In this document: piece after piece, positions 33,789-62,505 of the stretch
Layout: every line of letters starts with the position of its first letter
Numbering within the stretch: position 1 is the stretch's first letter
Program-made: the position numbers and the translations under genes
Assembly: GCF_021347895.1 (NCBI RefSeq)
Contig: NC_067121.1
Span: 15,635,962 to 15,699,961, forward strand
DNA length: 64,000 bases
Reading direction: 5' to 3'
From: Acanthochromis polyacanthus
Lineage: Eukaryota; Chordata; Actinopteri; Pomacentridae
Notes under the pieces: model-generated
What the model saw: only the letters and a program-made list of their open reading frames with translations
What the model was told of the DNA's origin: nothing
Database searches by the model: none

Positions 33789-35900
33789 CTATAATTTGTT
33801 CAGGAGACAGTTCTGAACACTTTCGTACACTTTGTTGTAGATATCCTCTTTTGATGTCATTCCATCAAGGTACTCTGTTCAGAAACAGACAAGTGAGAAG
33901 TGAATGACAGTCATTTGCAGTAGATGATTAGCAGTTAGGGTTGACTTTGCTGAAGAGAATTTTGCTTTTTAAATTTACAAACCTATTCTGTCACAGTTGT
34001 CCTCCATCTCTTTTCTGTGTTTCAAGTACATGGGCCAGACGTGGCCATCGAACAGGCCGGGGGGATCAGGGACTGTATATGTCCTTGCACTAAGGAGACA
34101 CAAAAAGTATTATTATATTCAGTGCTAGAGTGTTTAACTTTTGAGTGGAATTAGTTAAAATTACTCCAAGAGCTTGTTACCTTCTCCTCCTTTTGCACTC
34201 CTCATAAGGAATGGAAATGTAGAAACATTTGTCATAGATGTCAATAAAAGGCCTGCACAGAGGAAACCAGAGCTCAGATTAGTGAAAAGCTTCTGATGTC
34301 AAGAGGCTCATATGATGCGTCTTAGAGCCTGTATAGAATAACGAGGAAAACGAAAAGTGACCCACTTGTAGTTGTAGATGAGGAACCCCTCCACAATGAG
34401 AATATGGACCCCCTTGTCCTCTGAGTCAGATTTCTCAGCTTCAGGTGAGAGACTGATGCCATGTGAGCGGGCAAACTTGACAGGGTTCTCCTGCCAGCCT
34501 TTGATAGTGCTGATCATAGCCTCCATGTCCAGAGCTGTGATCACTGATACAGAACAAGGAAAGAACAGAGAAGAACAGGTTTCACCACACATTTACTCAA
34601 CAGTCCTCACCAATGTGCTTTAACACACATTAGTCACGGTTAGTGAATGTCTGTAGCATTCACAGAATATTTGAAAAGTATCACAAAGTTTAGGATTGAT
34701 TGGTTACCAAACTAAAGAAATGTGCAGGAAAGAAAAAGTACATTACTGCATGGTTTTCCTACGTGAAATCCATTCTTACCATCCCACTGTCTAAAGCCGT
34801 CCTCCCCGACTTCTATTTGATCGGGTTTCTGAAATAACAGTCACCAATAAAACATTGCTGCAACCTAGTAACCAGTCGGAGCTGATCACACCTGGACAGG
34901 ACAAGTCAAGGACTCGTCTCCACCAAAAGTGAACGCACGGTGACAGTTTTAGGTGCGGTTAAATAGTTATCAGCAATATTTCGCTTATGCGATTTGGATT
35001 CCAAAACCTTAGGACACAGTTTCCTACATAGCTTCTTTTACAGTGGTTAAAACTACGGAAGGGTGGTAATGCTTATTGTCGCGTCACATTGATGATTTAA
35101 AGCTTTGAGGAATGGAGCTTCTTGCTTGTTTGGCAAACTGTCTCAAATGTTCTTTTCATTAAAGGTAAAAATGCAGGCTCTTTCGAAATGGAGTTTTTAA
35201 TTCTTTTAGTTGTGTTGTCTTCTCGAAGTACTTAAATATATGTGATGAAAATGATGTTTGATGGTCAATCATCTTTTGCTGTCCCTCAATGCAGCACGAA
35301 CAGATGGTTATGGTTGAAATAAAATCTTCTGGCCTCGTTAAATGCTTTCAAAAATGTGGGTTGCAGAACTTTGCAACATCTTGAAAGTCTGACTTTAAGT
35401 GGAAAAGTCCTTTCATTGGCTGTCCAGGACACAATCAGCCAGATGCATTACTAGGCTACTGCGATGACAGGACATCTGCAGGTCAGACTGGTGGGTTATT
35501 TCTGAGCACAAAATGTCTTCAAGGGCAACTTTAATGTATCAAATGAAATATCTAAAAAAAAAAAACAATACTTACAATAATGCAATAACTTCACAGTAAT
35601 AACATAAACATTTTACTGTATCTTTCTTGTAAAAATATTACTAGTTACTTAAAAAGAAAAAAGAAAAAATACTTTAACTCATCTTACCTTGAAAAAGTCA
35701 TCCTGATGCACCACACAACAGTTGGGTAATGTCTTTAGTAGTCTATTTGTCAAAGTAGTCTTCCCACCGTTGGTCACTCTAAAATCAACACATCACATAA
35801 ATATGGATTACACTTCAGGTTTTTGCAAGTCTCGCTTATTAGACAGCATGGTAAATAGACCAAATAAAACTTACCCTCCAATGCCAATGATGATCTTCAT
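33789..35900 (-). CDS. nmrk2: Nicotinamide riboside kinase 2
   Basis: A cytosolic kinase that phosphorylates nicotinamide riboside to NMN in the NAD salvage pathway; the mammalian homolog is enriched in muscle. Coding exons: 35,875-35,900; 35,688-35,778; 34,780-34,828; 34,366-34,543; 34,181-34,252; 33,983-34,089; 33,789-33,874. All are joined by GT-AG introns and encode 202 aa. The start is [20 protein letters not shown], with P-loop residues G8-T16. The Asp pair in HQDDFFK (35-36) holds the catalytic base. [15 protein letters not shown] and [20 protein letters not shown] (lid region) follow, then [12 protein letters not shown] and the C-terminus NCLLNKL. The DMEAMIST and [15 protein letters not shown] segments resemble NMRK2 more than NMRK1, and adjacency to atcay agrees with human 19p13.3. 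The protein is shorter than human NMRK2 because it lacks that protein's C-terminal tail. Confidence 0.95.
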
Positions 35901-36000
35901 TTTTTATTTTTGTTTTCTTCTTTTGTATATTGGTCACCTCTGGAATTCAGTAAATAAAAGCAGGGAACCCAGCCAAAGCAAGCAGTCTATCAAAAGCTTC

Positions 36001-36007
36001 TTATAAA
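36001..36007 (-). promoter_or_regulatory. nmrk2: TATA box of nmrk2
   Basis: The coding strand has TTTTTATAAGAAG about 105 nt upstream of the ATG, with no intervening ATG and no splice needed. This is a plausible TATA promoter giving a 5' UTR of roughly 75 nt. Confidence 0.55.
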
Positions 36008-36394
36008 AACCTTATCCTTCTCCTCCGCCACAGATGTTCCCCCCTTTTACTACTTCATTGATAGACAATCTCTTTGCTGGGCATTTAAAGGATTTGGCTG
36101 CATCGTCACAACCTCTGAAACCAATCAGCCCATCTTTCCTGCAGCCAATGAGCTGCCTCTTCACAGTCCACAGAACCAGTGACATGTGCAGGACTATGGA
36201 GCCTCACAGTTGTGTGAAAGTAGATCCTAAATTTTGCACCTGCTGTCGGGGGTCAGTGAACACTAGCCAACCAAACGCAAGTCAAATCCCACACCAGAGA
36301 GAGTCCTTAGAAGATGAAGTGAATAATAAAGAATTTGTACTGTAGCTAAGCTGTGAAACACAAAACTGTATGAACACATGTACTATCATACATT

Positions 36395-36395
36395 C

Positions 36396-36477
<82 letters not shown>
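36395..36477. repeat. (CTGT)n-(CTAT)n compound microsatellite
   Basis: About 11 CTGT units pass cleanly into about 9 CTAT units. It lies 0.4 kb upstream of the nmrk2 TATA box. Confidence 0.95.
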
Positions 36478-36479
36478 AT

Positions 36480-39260
36480 CATTACAGTCTAATTTGTCTG
36501 TGTGCAATTGTTATATGCGAGCAAATTTAAATGCTGTTAACTGAACGGTGCGAAGACCCTATTGAAATTTTATTTGTTATTCATTGTTTTTAATGTGACA
36601 ATTCTGCTGCACTCTTGTATATTTTATACATGATATACATTTTATATATATAAATGTGTGTGTGTGTGTGTATATCGTGAGACATCTGTATCACAGTACA
36701 GAGTAAAGCCTCATTATTTGGGATTTTTTCAGAAAAATTTCCATGCTTAAACAGCTGTGGATGAGTGAAAACCAGAACTATATTTAGTTGCCTGTGTCTG
36801 TCTGCTGCGTCACGCATATTTCTGATGCAACCAGCCAGAGTACATGGCAACCAGCCATGTGACTGTGGTGTCTCAAGTCACGGCTTTAGGTACAGTAAAA
36901 CACATCAGTTTCTTTGAACTTATCAGCCCTGATTGTTACACACCTCTGGATATTAATTTTCTTTATACACTATTTGGACAGTTTCTTTTACAGCTGCTCT
37001 TATCTGTGCAACTGTAGGCGTCAAGGAGGTGAGCTTTAAGGCCAAGGTGTCGGAACACATTCACATATATTCACGTTTTATTATCAGGATAATCGTAAAT
37101 GAAAGGTAACATCTGCTCACACAAAGTGATTGTAGCAATCTAATGTAGATAAACAGAAGATCTTAAAAGCTGGTAAAACATTTATAATGGTCCCAAATAG
37201 GCTTCGGCTGACTGTAAGGCACCAGAGCATGTAGTCCAACATGAGAGGCATGTGGTGCACATACTTTTTCCTCCGTAGAATCACAAAAAGGACACATCTT
37301 TACTTGAACAATATTTTTTGTCCATTTTAACCTTTCAAGTTTATGACCAAGAGCAAATATCAATCTACATGTGCAGGTGTAAAGAAATAGTTTTTCATTT
37401 TGAGATTTTGCTCGTGTGTGAGTTAAACATGGAGCTTGAGTGTGAAGTCACCTTTATTTATATAACACATTTTAAACAATAGCTGTTGAGCCAAAGTGCT
37501 TTCCAGTAGAGAAATGAGATGGGCATTACAAATTTACCTCACAAGTTTAAATATTAAGGTTAGGACCTTACAGTATTATTTATGGGAATTTATCTGTGTA
37601 ATTAAAATATTATGGCTATAACCCTACAATATTATGTAAAATGTCAGTTGACCAGTCAGATGAAATATTATGGCTATGGCCCTACCTTATTATATGTAGT
37701 ACAAATTAACCTGATGAACCTAAATGCTAAGGTTAAGAACCTACCATAATTTATGCTCTAAGGAATTTTGCTTGTGTATGGATCCATGTTAATCAGTCAG
37801 TTTCAGAGGTGTTGGTAGGTGTTTCATTGTACAGAGTTAGGCCAGCTGTTTCCCTGTGCTTCCATTCATAATGCCAAGCTAACAGGTCTCCAGCTCTGCA
37901 TTTCATGCAAAGACATGACAGCGGAATCCATCTTTTCATTTTAACTCATGGAAAGTAGGAAACAGAGCATTTAGTTTATTTTCTAAAAAGGGCAACATTA
38001 AACAGGTAACTTTTAGTGTTCATCAAATTTCAAACAGTATTAAAGACAGAGAGACTTATCAAGTGAAGCAATGTCACAAGACAAAAAGATTTTTTTCTGT
38101 CTGAACTGCTGAACAGGTTCTTTTTCTGAGATAGAAGACAAGCAACTTCTCTCAGGTAAAGTTGTTTATTCTGCAATGCCAAGTCGCTTGATATCAAGGA
38201 CCATTACTGTTCAGAGGCCTATTGTTAACAAAATGTTAATCTGTAGCCGTCTTCTCAGGGATGGATGAAGTTCACAGTATTCAGTGCCTTTCCATAGAAT
38301 GTGCAACAATCTTATTGGTCAAAACTGTTATAGAGGAACTGCGTTAAACTCGGCCTTCTCTTTGTTGGTGCACAGGCATGTCCTTGCTGACCTGGTCAAT
38401 TCACCTTTGGTTTATCCCAATTCACAAAGTGTGGGATCTTGAACATTATTCAAGATCCTCCTGGCTTAAGGTCAACACAACTCTTTTTATTAGCACTTAA
38501 ACAGCATATAAATCAGTGTTAAGGCAGTCTGTTTAATAGAAATAATAATAAAAATAATAAATTCTTTATCTTTAAAAACTGTCATTGAATTAACCATCAG
38601 TGACATACCATTCTACTGGAAAACTCAATTAAATCTAAGCTTAAGATCATGATATTTTATTTAAATCATATTGTTCTAAATGCTTAATTTAAAGTTGAAT
38701 AAAGTATATAAATTATTTGCTTGAAATCTGTAAAAAAATATATATATATATCTGCACTCATTGCAACAGGGAAGCAGTTGCAAGCAACAGTCACATAACA
38801 GAGATTCAGGGACTTTTCAGTTGAACTGCAGGCCGTGTTTACACAGAGCAGAGAGAAGATTAGTATGACAAAAAATGTAAGCAGTGAAATATCAATCGTA
38901 TGTAGAATCGCCTTTTTTCTCCAGTGTTGCTAACAACTGTGTGCACTTATGTAAAATAAATATTTTTATATGATTTATGACATAATAGGTTAAAGACTTT
39001 TCTCTACATCTGCCCATAGCTGTGGCGTTTCAATAGAGGTGCAAAAATGAGCCCACAGTGGGGAAAAATGTCACAGGAGCAAATAAATGAAACAAACACA
39101 AACTGTTTGGGATTCAGAGGGTTAATTGTTCAAATGGCTGACTTTGCACATTACATTAAAAAAGATAGCAGTAAAAATGTGAGGGAACATGCCAAATAAA
39201 GTATACTTTACTATGGATTATGTCCAGTGCTAATACCTTGTGATCATAGTAACATTACAT
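36480..39260. other. Region between nmrk2 and atcay, no gene seen
   Basis: Contains a (TA)/(TG) tract at 36,641-36,676, a short retroposon head (TTTATTTATATAACACATTT) at about 37,452, and a degenerate tandem array at about 37,550-37,760 in which ATTATGGCTAT(A/G)(A/G)CCCTAC recurs. A 10-bp hairpin (GGATCTTGAA / TTCAAGATCC) lies at 38,434-38,458. No exon was supported. Confidence 0.45.
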
Positions 39261-39264
39261 AATA

Positions 39265-39520
39265 AAACTAGACGAGCCCCCAGTAGGGGGCAGAACCACG
39301 CCCATGCATGATACTCTGTATCAATTTTGATCATCCTACGTATATCCTTTCCTACTTGATCTGCTGACCTCTAACTCCACAACTGAGCAGGGGACCTTAG
39401 ACTGATCTTCAGTGCCAAGTTTGATTATCCTGACTTCAGCACTTGCAGAGATATCTGACCGGATATACCCACCCACATACATACTTACCCAGCCAGCCAG
39501 CCAGCCAGATACCAAAGCAA
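39265..39520 (+). repeat. Interspersed repeat ending in a (CCAG)n tail
   Basis: Begins AGACGAGCCCCCAGTAGGGG, includes CAAGTTTGATTATCCTGAC and CAGAGATATCTGACCGGATA, and ends CCACATACATACTTACCCAG with (CCAG)n. I recall similar blocks from fish and amphibian genomes, but the family is not resolved. Confidence 0.4.
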
Positions 39521-39796
39521 ATGCAGTAACCCTGCTGACGTACGTCAGGCGTGGTTAATAAAGAGGGGTCACTTCAAAGGTATTAAGTCCAAATGACTCC
39601 CATAAAGAATAGCACAGGACAGTCAGATGATACAAAGATAATCAACTGACTTGGCCAACACACTCATAGATCATAATTGTGCCCCTTAATAACTCAACCG
39701 TCAAACACATTCTGGACCCAGAGGAGGAAGTCCTCCTTTGTTCCCAGAGCCATCCTGCTTCTTAATTCAGCTCAGTAGACCTTTCTTAAAAATTTT

Positions 39797-39950
39797 TTAC
39801 ACACACATTCTTTTAACATAGTATTTAAGAGTAGACTTTTTATTTATTTTAACACACACATTCTTTTAACATAGTACTTAAGAGTAGACTTTTTTTTATT
39901 TTAGCACACACATTTTTTTAATCATAGTATTTAAGGAGTACTTTACTGCC
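39797..39950. repeat. Minisatellite, three units of about 53 bp
   Basis: Three head-to-tail copies of CACACATTCTTTTAACATAG followed by TATTTAAGAGTAGACTTTTT. The first two are nearly identical and the third has small changes (TTTTTTTAATCATAG, AAGGAGTA). Confidence 0.85.
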
Positions 39951-40275
39951 CCATACATGAGGAACAAAAAAGCACTTTAAATTTACAATGTTCTTTTTAA
40001 TGTTGTTTTGTCTTTTTGTGTGTATTTGCTTGTCTCACTTGGCTGTCCTTCTTAAGCTGCTTGTATGCCCTTTTTAATTGCTTCTTGAGGACAAATAAAG
40101 TTTTTTGAATTGAATTTAACTGAACTGCATCAAAGGGAAACAGAGACAAAGGCAATAAAAAGATGAAAGTTAAAGCTGTAATGTATTGTAAATGAGCGAA
40201 ACTGTCCTTTCAAGTCACCTGTTCAGTTTTAGGAGTCAAAGTTGAATGTAAGAGGTGAATAATCATGACAAAGCA
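39951..40275. other. LINE-like tail then unique sequence downstream of atcay
   Basis: About 40,020-40,120 ends GAGGACAAATAAAGTTTTTTG, which has the look of a LINE 3' tail. The remainder is unique. Confidence 0.4.
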
Positions 40276-40291
40276 AATTTAGTTTCACTCA

Positions 40292-40297
40292 TTTATT
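40292..40297 (-). terminator. atcay: Candidate poly(A) signal of atcay
   Basis: TTTATT on the plus strand, AATAAA on the coding strand, about 630 nt after the stop codon. Other AT-rich hexamers exist nearer the stop, so the choice is uncertain. Confidence 0.35.
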
Positions 40298-40920
40298 TCT
40301 TTGTTGTTATTTTTTACAAACAGTAAATGGCACATTTTCATAAATAACACTTTAAGCATTTAATTTGATTCTCTCTTTAAATAAATTTCATTTCATTTGT
40401 AACAATGTACAATTCCCGTCATGTAAAAGTACTTTTCTTTTTAAACTGACAAAAACATGTAACAAAGACAGGAAGGATATAAACAAGCATGCCACCTGCA
40501 TATTCCACTCTGGAAAATCTGAAAACTGTAACACACTTTTGCATTAACAGTAATATCTACTGTAGGTTTAAGAAGAACAATATCATCGCACATTATTTTC
40601 AGTAAATATCCATAAAACCAAACAATGCCCATGCTGTTCCTGTGCAAATCCCTTGCTCAAAATATATACTACAAGTATGCACATTTCCAACTCCATCAGC
40701 AGATGCTCCAGAATTTATACAAATCCTTTACTTTTCATTCCTATAGAAGTCATGCTGTAGATAAAGCTCGATCTGACATGCAGATACTTTTTAATTTAGC
40801 ATGAAGTTATCCTGCTTTGGTGTAAATGGACTTTAAGTTGTTAGAAGCAAGCATGTCACTGAAAATAATAGAAACACTGAGGAATGATTGTCCTGCAGCA
40901 AACAGATCAATTCAGGGGAT

Positions 40921-57257
<16,337 letters not shown>

Positions 57258-57439
57258 CTTCTGGTAGGGAGGATGGGCCTCAGCTCACTGTGTTGTCAAC
57301 AAACAGTGGAAATCATTCATCAAGCCATGCAGTAGGAAGCTAAGTGTTAAAACATACAGTGATTGTAGCTGTATTAAAGGAGGAGCCCCACCCGTTTTAT
57401 GGAACAGTGATGATTTAATCTGGATTATCTGACTTTTGA

Positions 57440-57950
57440 TGTGAGATTTTAAGGCAAGGCAAGGCAGCTGTATTTCTATGGCACATTTCATACACAAGGG
57501 CAATTCAATGTGATTTCCATTAAAACATTCAGACAAACATAAAAAGCACAATTAAAATGAAAAATATAATAAAACATATAAAAAACAGGAATATTAGAAA
57601 TATATTGAAAAATATGTTTACAATTTGCATTTCCAACAATTTAAAATAAGCTATAATAGGAAAACAGTGGCAAACAGAAAAGTCTTGAGCTGTGATCTAA
57701 AAGAAGCAAGAGTAGGAGTGGACCTACAGCTTTCAGGGATTTTGTTCCATTATGTGGAGCATAATGAGTAAATGCTGTTTCACTGTGTTTACTTCAACTG
57801 TAGGGACTGAAAGCAGACCAGTACCTGATGACCTCAGAAGTTGAGATGTTTCATAAAGTGACAGCAGATCAGCTATGTATTTTAACCTTATTGATCTTTG
57901 CTACAAACTGAAGGTGTGGCGAGAGATGTGGATGGTCACCAGACAGAGAT
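57440..57950. repeat. Interspersed repeat with 'AGGCAAGGCAAGGCAGCTGT' head
   Basis: The head is followed by TATTTCTATGGCACATTTCA, GGGCAATTCAATGTGATTTC, an A-rich tract, AAAGTCTTGAGCTGTGATCT and TTTTGTTCCATTATGTGGAG. The layout is the same class as 2,463-2,890, and it is common in fish genomes. Confidence 0.55.
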
Positions 57951-58489
57951 GAGTGAATTTTTTCATTCAGTCTAGACTATTTGGTTGCTATATGGTAAAT
58001 GTGGAATTTCATTGCGTTTGTTCCATGCACAAAAGTCTATATCTCAGCCTCTTCTGCTTCAATTTATACCACTGTTTATTAAAATATTTATTTTTATTTA
58101 ATATTTATATTTATTTATATTTATTGAATATATATGTATATTTACTGAATTCCCCTTCCATGATAAATAAAGTTCTTGTATTGTAAAAATTTTCATTTGA
58201 AAAAAATTTTATACAAAATTTCCGGAGTATATGAATATGAGATGAGACAACTTTTATGTTTTATGAGTTGTAGTTAAAATCTGAAAGTCAGCAACATGTG
58301 TAGATGTATTTTCTTTCCTAGAAGTTCATCATTTTCTGACTAACATTGTTGAGTTCTACAACACTGAACACATCTACAAGTTTCAAGCACTCAGGTAAAA
58401 TTTAGCTATGGATAATTACTGCACAGTCAAGCCACAATAATAAGAATTCCACATATCACACTGATCCTCTGGGAAAGACAGAAATTGTT

Positions 58490-58975
58490 GATATTTTTAA
58501 AAAGAGGCTCAAGACTCATCTTTTTAACCAGACCTTCATCTTGTTTTGATACTTCTTAACTCTTCGTGTTATGCTTTTTATTACTATTATTATTATTATT
58601 TATTACTCAATTTTTGAACTTTTAGGGTTTTATGGTTTTACATATTTTAACTTTTATTTTAACTTATTTTTTAACTTATTTATTTTTTCTATTTATTTAT
58701 TTCAGTTCTAGTGTTCCTCGGTGCCTCGCCATGTCTTGATGATGTCATGTTATGTGGGTGTGTGAGTCTGTGTGTGTGTGTGCTTGCGTGGGTGTGTTGC
58801 ATGTGAATGGCTGTATATATGTAGGGAGGGTGGAGAGTTGGGTTTTTTATTTTTATTTCTATTTTTAATTGTATTTATTTATTGCTTTCTTTGTTTTTAA
58901 TTCTTGTAAAGCACTTTGTGTTGTTCTGCATGAAAAGTGCTATACAAATAAATGAAGTTTGAAATAAAACAATCA
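58490..58975 (+). repeat. LINE-derived 3' end
   Basis: Opens with a coding trace (AAGAGGCTCAAGACTCATCT, KRLKTHLFNQTF) typical of the C-terminus of fish LINE open frames, then AT-rich UTR. It ends TTGTAAAGCACTTTGTGTTG, AAAGTGCTATACAAATAAAT, a tail seen in many teleost LINEs. It is 5' truncated; the clade is not resolved. Confidence 0.55.
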
Positions 58976-60430
58976 AGGATAAATCATACACAGAGTAAAC
59001 ATCATGTGCAAGTCTTGTGTCATGCAAGTACATTGGGGAATGAGTGTGCTTCCTACGTCAGTGTCCCAGCCAGAGTTCATACTATAGCAGACGTTACCAC
59101 AGTCCATTTGTCCACTGGGGTGGCACTGATGTTCTATAACCTGCCCATATGGAAAATAACAGCAAATGTGGGCTAAAAGGGACACAAGCCCTCCAGCTGC
59201 AGGCTGCGGGTACTGCTGCGCTGTGATTGGTTTTTCAATAATAGATAGAAGAGATAGTGTTTACACTCTGGAGTTTGATAGCGATATTATGAGGAATTCC
59301 TTAAACAGCACTTTAATTAAGACCCTTCAAGCTGAATCACGCTGCCTTCCGAGGAAGAGATTCACATGATCAGTGCATGTGTTTGGTTGTTTGTGCAAAT
59401 GTCTCTTTCTAAGGCTCAGCTGCTCATACAGTGAACTGGTGATTGATGGACACAAAGTAATGTTGCAGCAGCACGTGTTTGGTGGGGATTTGTCTCCAGA
59501 TGGCAGAGCTGCCTTCATTTTTCCAACACTGTCACTTGACTTAATGACTGGATTGTGCTTACCAAACCTATTTACCCCAAAAATCTGTATCACAGATGGA
59601 ACACAAACTTGTTGCAAAGATACAGACCCTAAATATGCATTTTTTTTTACCACATCATTTTCCTGACAGATACCATTTCTATGATATGCAGTAAATATAA
59701 TTGAGGGAAGCAGTGGAGTTTCCACTTGAAAAAGCATCAAAGTATTCTTTCCTCTGTGTTATAACAACATTTACATGGCTTTGGAGAAAAGCACCAACAG
59801 ATCTGAGGATGAAAGGTAACAGATATCGCGATGTACGAGTGTAGCTTTCTTTTCCTTGCTGACTGTTATCTGCAGGTAAGAGGATAGTGATGTGAAAAGG
59901 AAGAACACTTTCAATATACTTCACAAGACATGAATGACTTAAAAGGCACCAAAGTAATACACATCTTTTGGCACTGAGTAATTGAGTTTGACATTTGAAA
60001 CCTCAGCCAGCTTGCCTCATCAGAGAAGTGACTCTGTAGTGTCATCAGAGTTGATTGCCAGTGACCAAATAACCCTAAATCTGTTATCAGATGTTGATCT
60101 AAAACATCCTCTTTTCCTTTTTTGTAGTCCTCTTCACTTCAAATCACAAGGAAAACTCTTGGAAAGCAATAATGAAATATTTAATGTGAAATTACAAAAC
60201 AGTAACTTATGTTACATCATACAGGTGTCGTTGCTCTTATCCAGAAGCTGAGAAAATGACAGTTTTCATGGCCTTAAACTGAGTATGAAAGCAGAGAAGC
60301 TATTATTTCGTGGCTGTCAACCTTTTTTACCCAAAAAATACAGTCTTGGTAAATTGAATCACAGACAACAGAACAAAACATAACATCTTTGCTCAGCTGG
60401 AACTAGAAAATCAAAGGACAAGATACTCAC
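58976..60430. other. atcay 5' intron region, no further gene seen
   Basis: If the 60.4-kb leader exon is real, this is intron. Several 70-140 codon frames exist on both strands, but none shows domains or splice-compatible structure. Confidence 0.4.
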
Positions 60431-60650
60431 ATGCTGTAACTACAGTGACTCCCTCTTCACTGTGTTGAAACCTTCCCTGTTTTGCTTTCAGATGTTTCCT
60501 GTCTTCCTCCTCCTCCTTACAGCTGCTGAGTGACGGTCATCCCTGTTTACACCTGTAGGTGGGACACCGCTGTGTTCAGAACCTGGGCTGCTGTTCACTT
60601 GCTCTTGTTTACGGATGCTAATGGAGGCTGAGAGAGAAGTCGTGTCCTTC
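60431..60650 (-). other. atcay: Candidate 5' noncoding exon and promoter of atcay
   Basis: The coding strand has a strong donor CAT|GTGAGTATC at 60,430, preceded by GC-richer leader-like sequence without a long frame. The first coding exon has an acceptor (ACACAG) at about 57,288, 30 nt before the ATG, so a leader exon upstream is required if that acceptor is used. The right limit and transcription start are guesses. Confidence 0.35.
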
Positions 60651-61995
60651 TGCAGAGTGGAGAGTGATGAGAAGAGTCAGAGTCACCATGTAGCAGACAC
60701 CATCCTGCTCTCATCTTTTCTGTGTCCTCTGCCGCTCAGATCGTGTGTGGCTTTTTGGACAAAAGATAATCCTCACCCCGTGCTTTCAGCTCGTCTCATA
60801 ATGATCACTCTCTTGCTCTCGGCCTCCTATTTACTTCGGCTCCTCTCTACCGAATCCCCCTCTGCCTCCTCCCCTCACCAACACTAATGCCCCCACCCCA
60901 GGCTTTAATCCTGCTGTGATGATGTCAGCCGTATGGGCGCTGTGTTATGATGGTTATGTAATCACAACTGCCTACCTTCTCTTTGATTCTTTCAGGTTGC
61001 TCCGTGTCAGGATCACCTGCTTTCCCCAGTCCATTTAGCATCCATCATTAAATGAATTTCTGTCCTCCTCCGAGCTTGAGAAGATGGAAGATTCTATTTC
61101 AGCATTGTTCCCTGGCAACAGCATCTTCCTCCCTCACACACACACACACACAGTCTCTCTCTCTCCCGCTTTTTCTCACAATCACTTATAACTCTCTCGC
61201 CCTCGATGAAGTCCCTCCTCCACATGATTTCTCCCTCCTTTTTCTTGCTTGCTGCCTGTAACGCTCACTCCTCCTCCTTCCTCTCCTCTCCTTCTCTTCC
61301 TCCCCTGCTCTCCTCACAGCTGCACTGAGCTCTGCACTATGTCAGCAAACACACAGTGGCCTATCTGTGGCACTGTCCTCACCGCCCAGAGCCAATAGCC
61401 ATAGTTTCCTGTCCATCTCCATTCACTGCTTGGCTGAAAAATGTATTTCTGTTATGTTTACAGTTTTCTATTAATAATATCACATTGCACAGCACTTAAA
61501 TACTGAAATACGCCCAATTTGTGGGTAAAAGCATTTGTTTGACACAGATCTGCAACATTTAGAGTAGATGCTTTTAGGTATTTCAGTGCATTGTTTTCAT
61601 GAATTAATTGCAATAAATAGAATAAAGAAGTCATGGTTTGTCTATCTTATCTTCAAGGAAGGTCTCTCTTGCTTCGAATTCCTGACTTTTCCCAATCTTA
61701 AACTCATTATTAATAGTCGATAAAGTGAAATTACATGTTGATTATGTTTTGGTTCATTTTAATGCTAAACACTGTAATTTTCTGCAGTGTTTCAGTTCCA
61801 GACCTACAATATTTTATATTTACTTCTGCAAGATGCAGTGCCATAATGTGTTGAACAGTTTCAAGCAAAGCCAATGTGTAACTGGGTCACTCATTTAATT
61901 CTATATTTTGCCTTGCACGTTGGCCTTCCTGCCACTAGATGGTGGAAGAGTGTTCTATAAGAATCAGCGCTTATTAGGTGTAAAACATGGCCTGA
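60651..61995. other. Likely atcay upstream region, no gene seen
   Basis: Pyrimidine-rich stretches at 60,490-60,530 and 61,100-61,330 include (CA)n and CTCTCT runs. No exon was supported. Confidence 0.4.
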
Positions 61996-62350
61996 CCATA
62001 GACTGTATATAAAGATGGACATCGCATCTGGCTTCAAATTTGAAGCTCACCCGGAAGTGTCATAAACTTGCAATATCACGCCGTCCACTAGGGCTGGCTC
62101 CAAAAAGCTTTTGCACCATAGACCCCAATTCATTTCTTAAAAAATAAAATTTGATAGACTGATTTTCTACAGCTCAGGATTTTTTTCCCGTTAGTTTTCA
62201 TGGTCAAAATGAGAGATCAGGTGGTCGATCTTAAAATAAATCAATACTGAATTTTAAATAAATCGTTAAAGTTGGCGGAGCCAGGGGGCGTGGCTATACT
62301 TGATAGACAGCAACAGAAGCCTCTGCGGTAAAATGTGGGCGGGATAAGAG
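61996..62350 (+). repeat. Interspersed repeat shared with the 7.1-kb element
   Basis: Begins CATAGACTGTATATAAAGAT and contains GTTTTCATGGTCAAAATGAG, GATCTTAAAATAAATCAATA and GGGGGCGTGGC. The same blocks in the same order occur at 7,077-7,215 within the nested element. It is a dispersed noncoding family. Confidence 0.6.
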
Positions 62351-62505
62351 AGTCTTCAGCCAATCCTGCCCCTAGTTGCTCTCTGGTCCAGCCTGTTGGA
62401 TGATGCTTTTTACGTCACTGGCTCCAAAAAATCCAAAACCCAACGGGTGACGTCACGGTTAGTTCACACCTGGGCCCGACCTCTCAGTAACACCTGTGTT
62501 ATAGG

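Noticed and set aside
59327..59740. 137-codon minus-strand frame upstream of atcay coding exon 1
   Set aside because: No caytaxin similarity, no fitting splice sites and no domain; probably chance.
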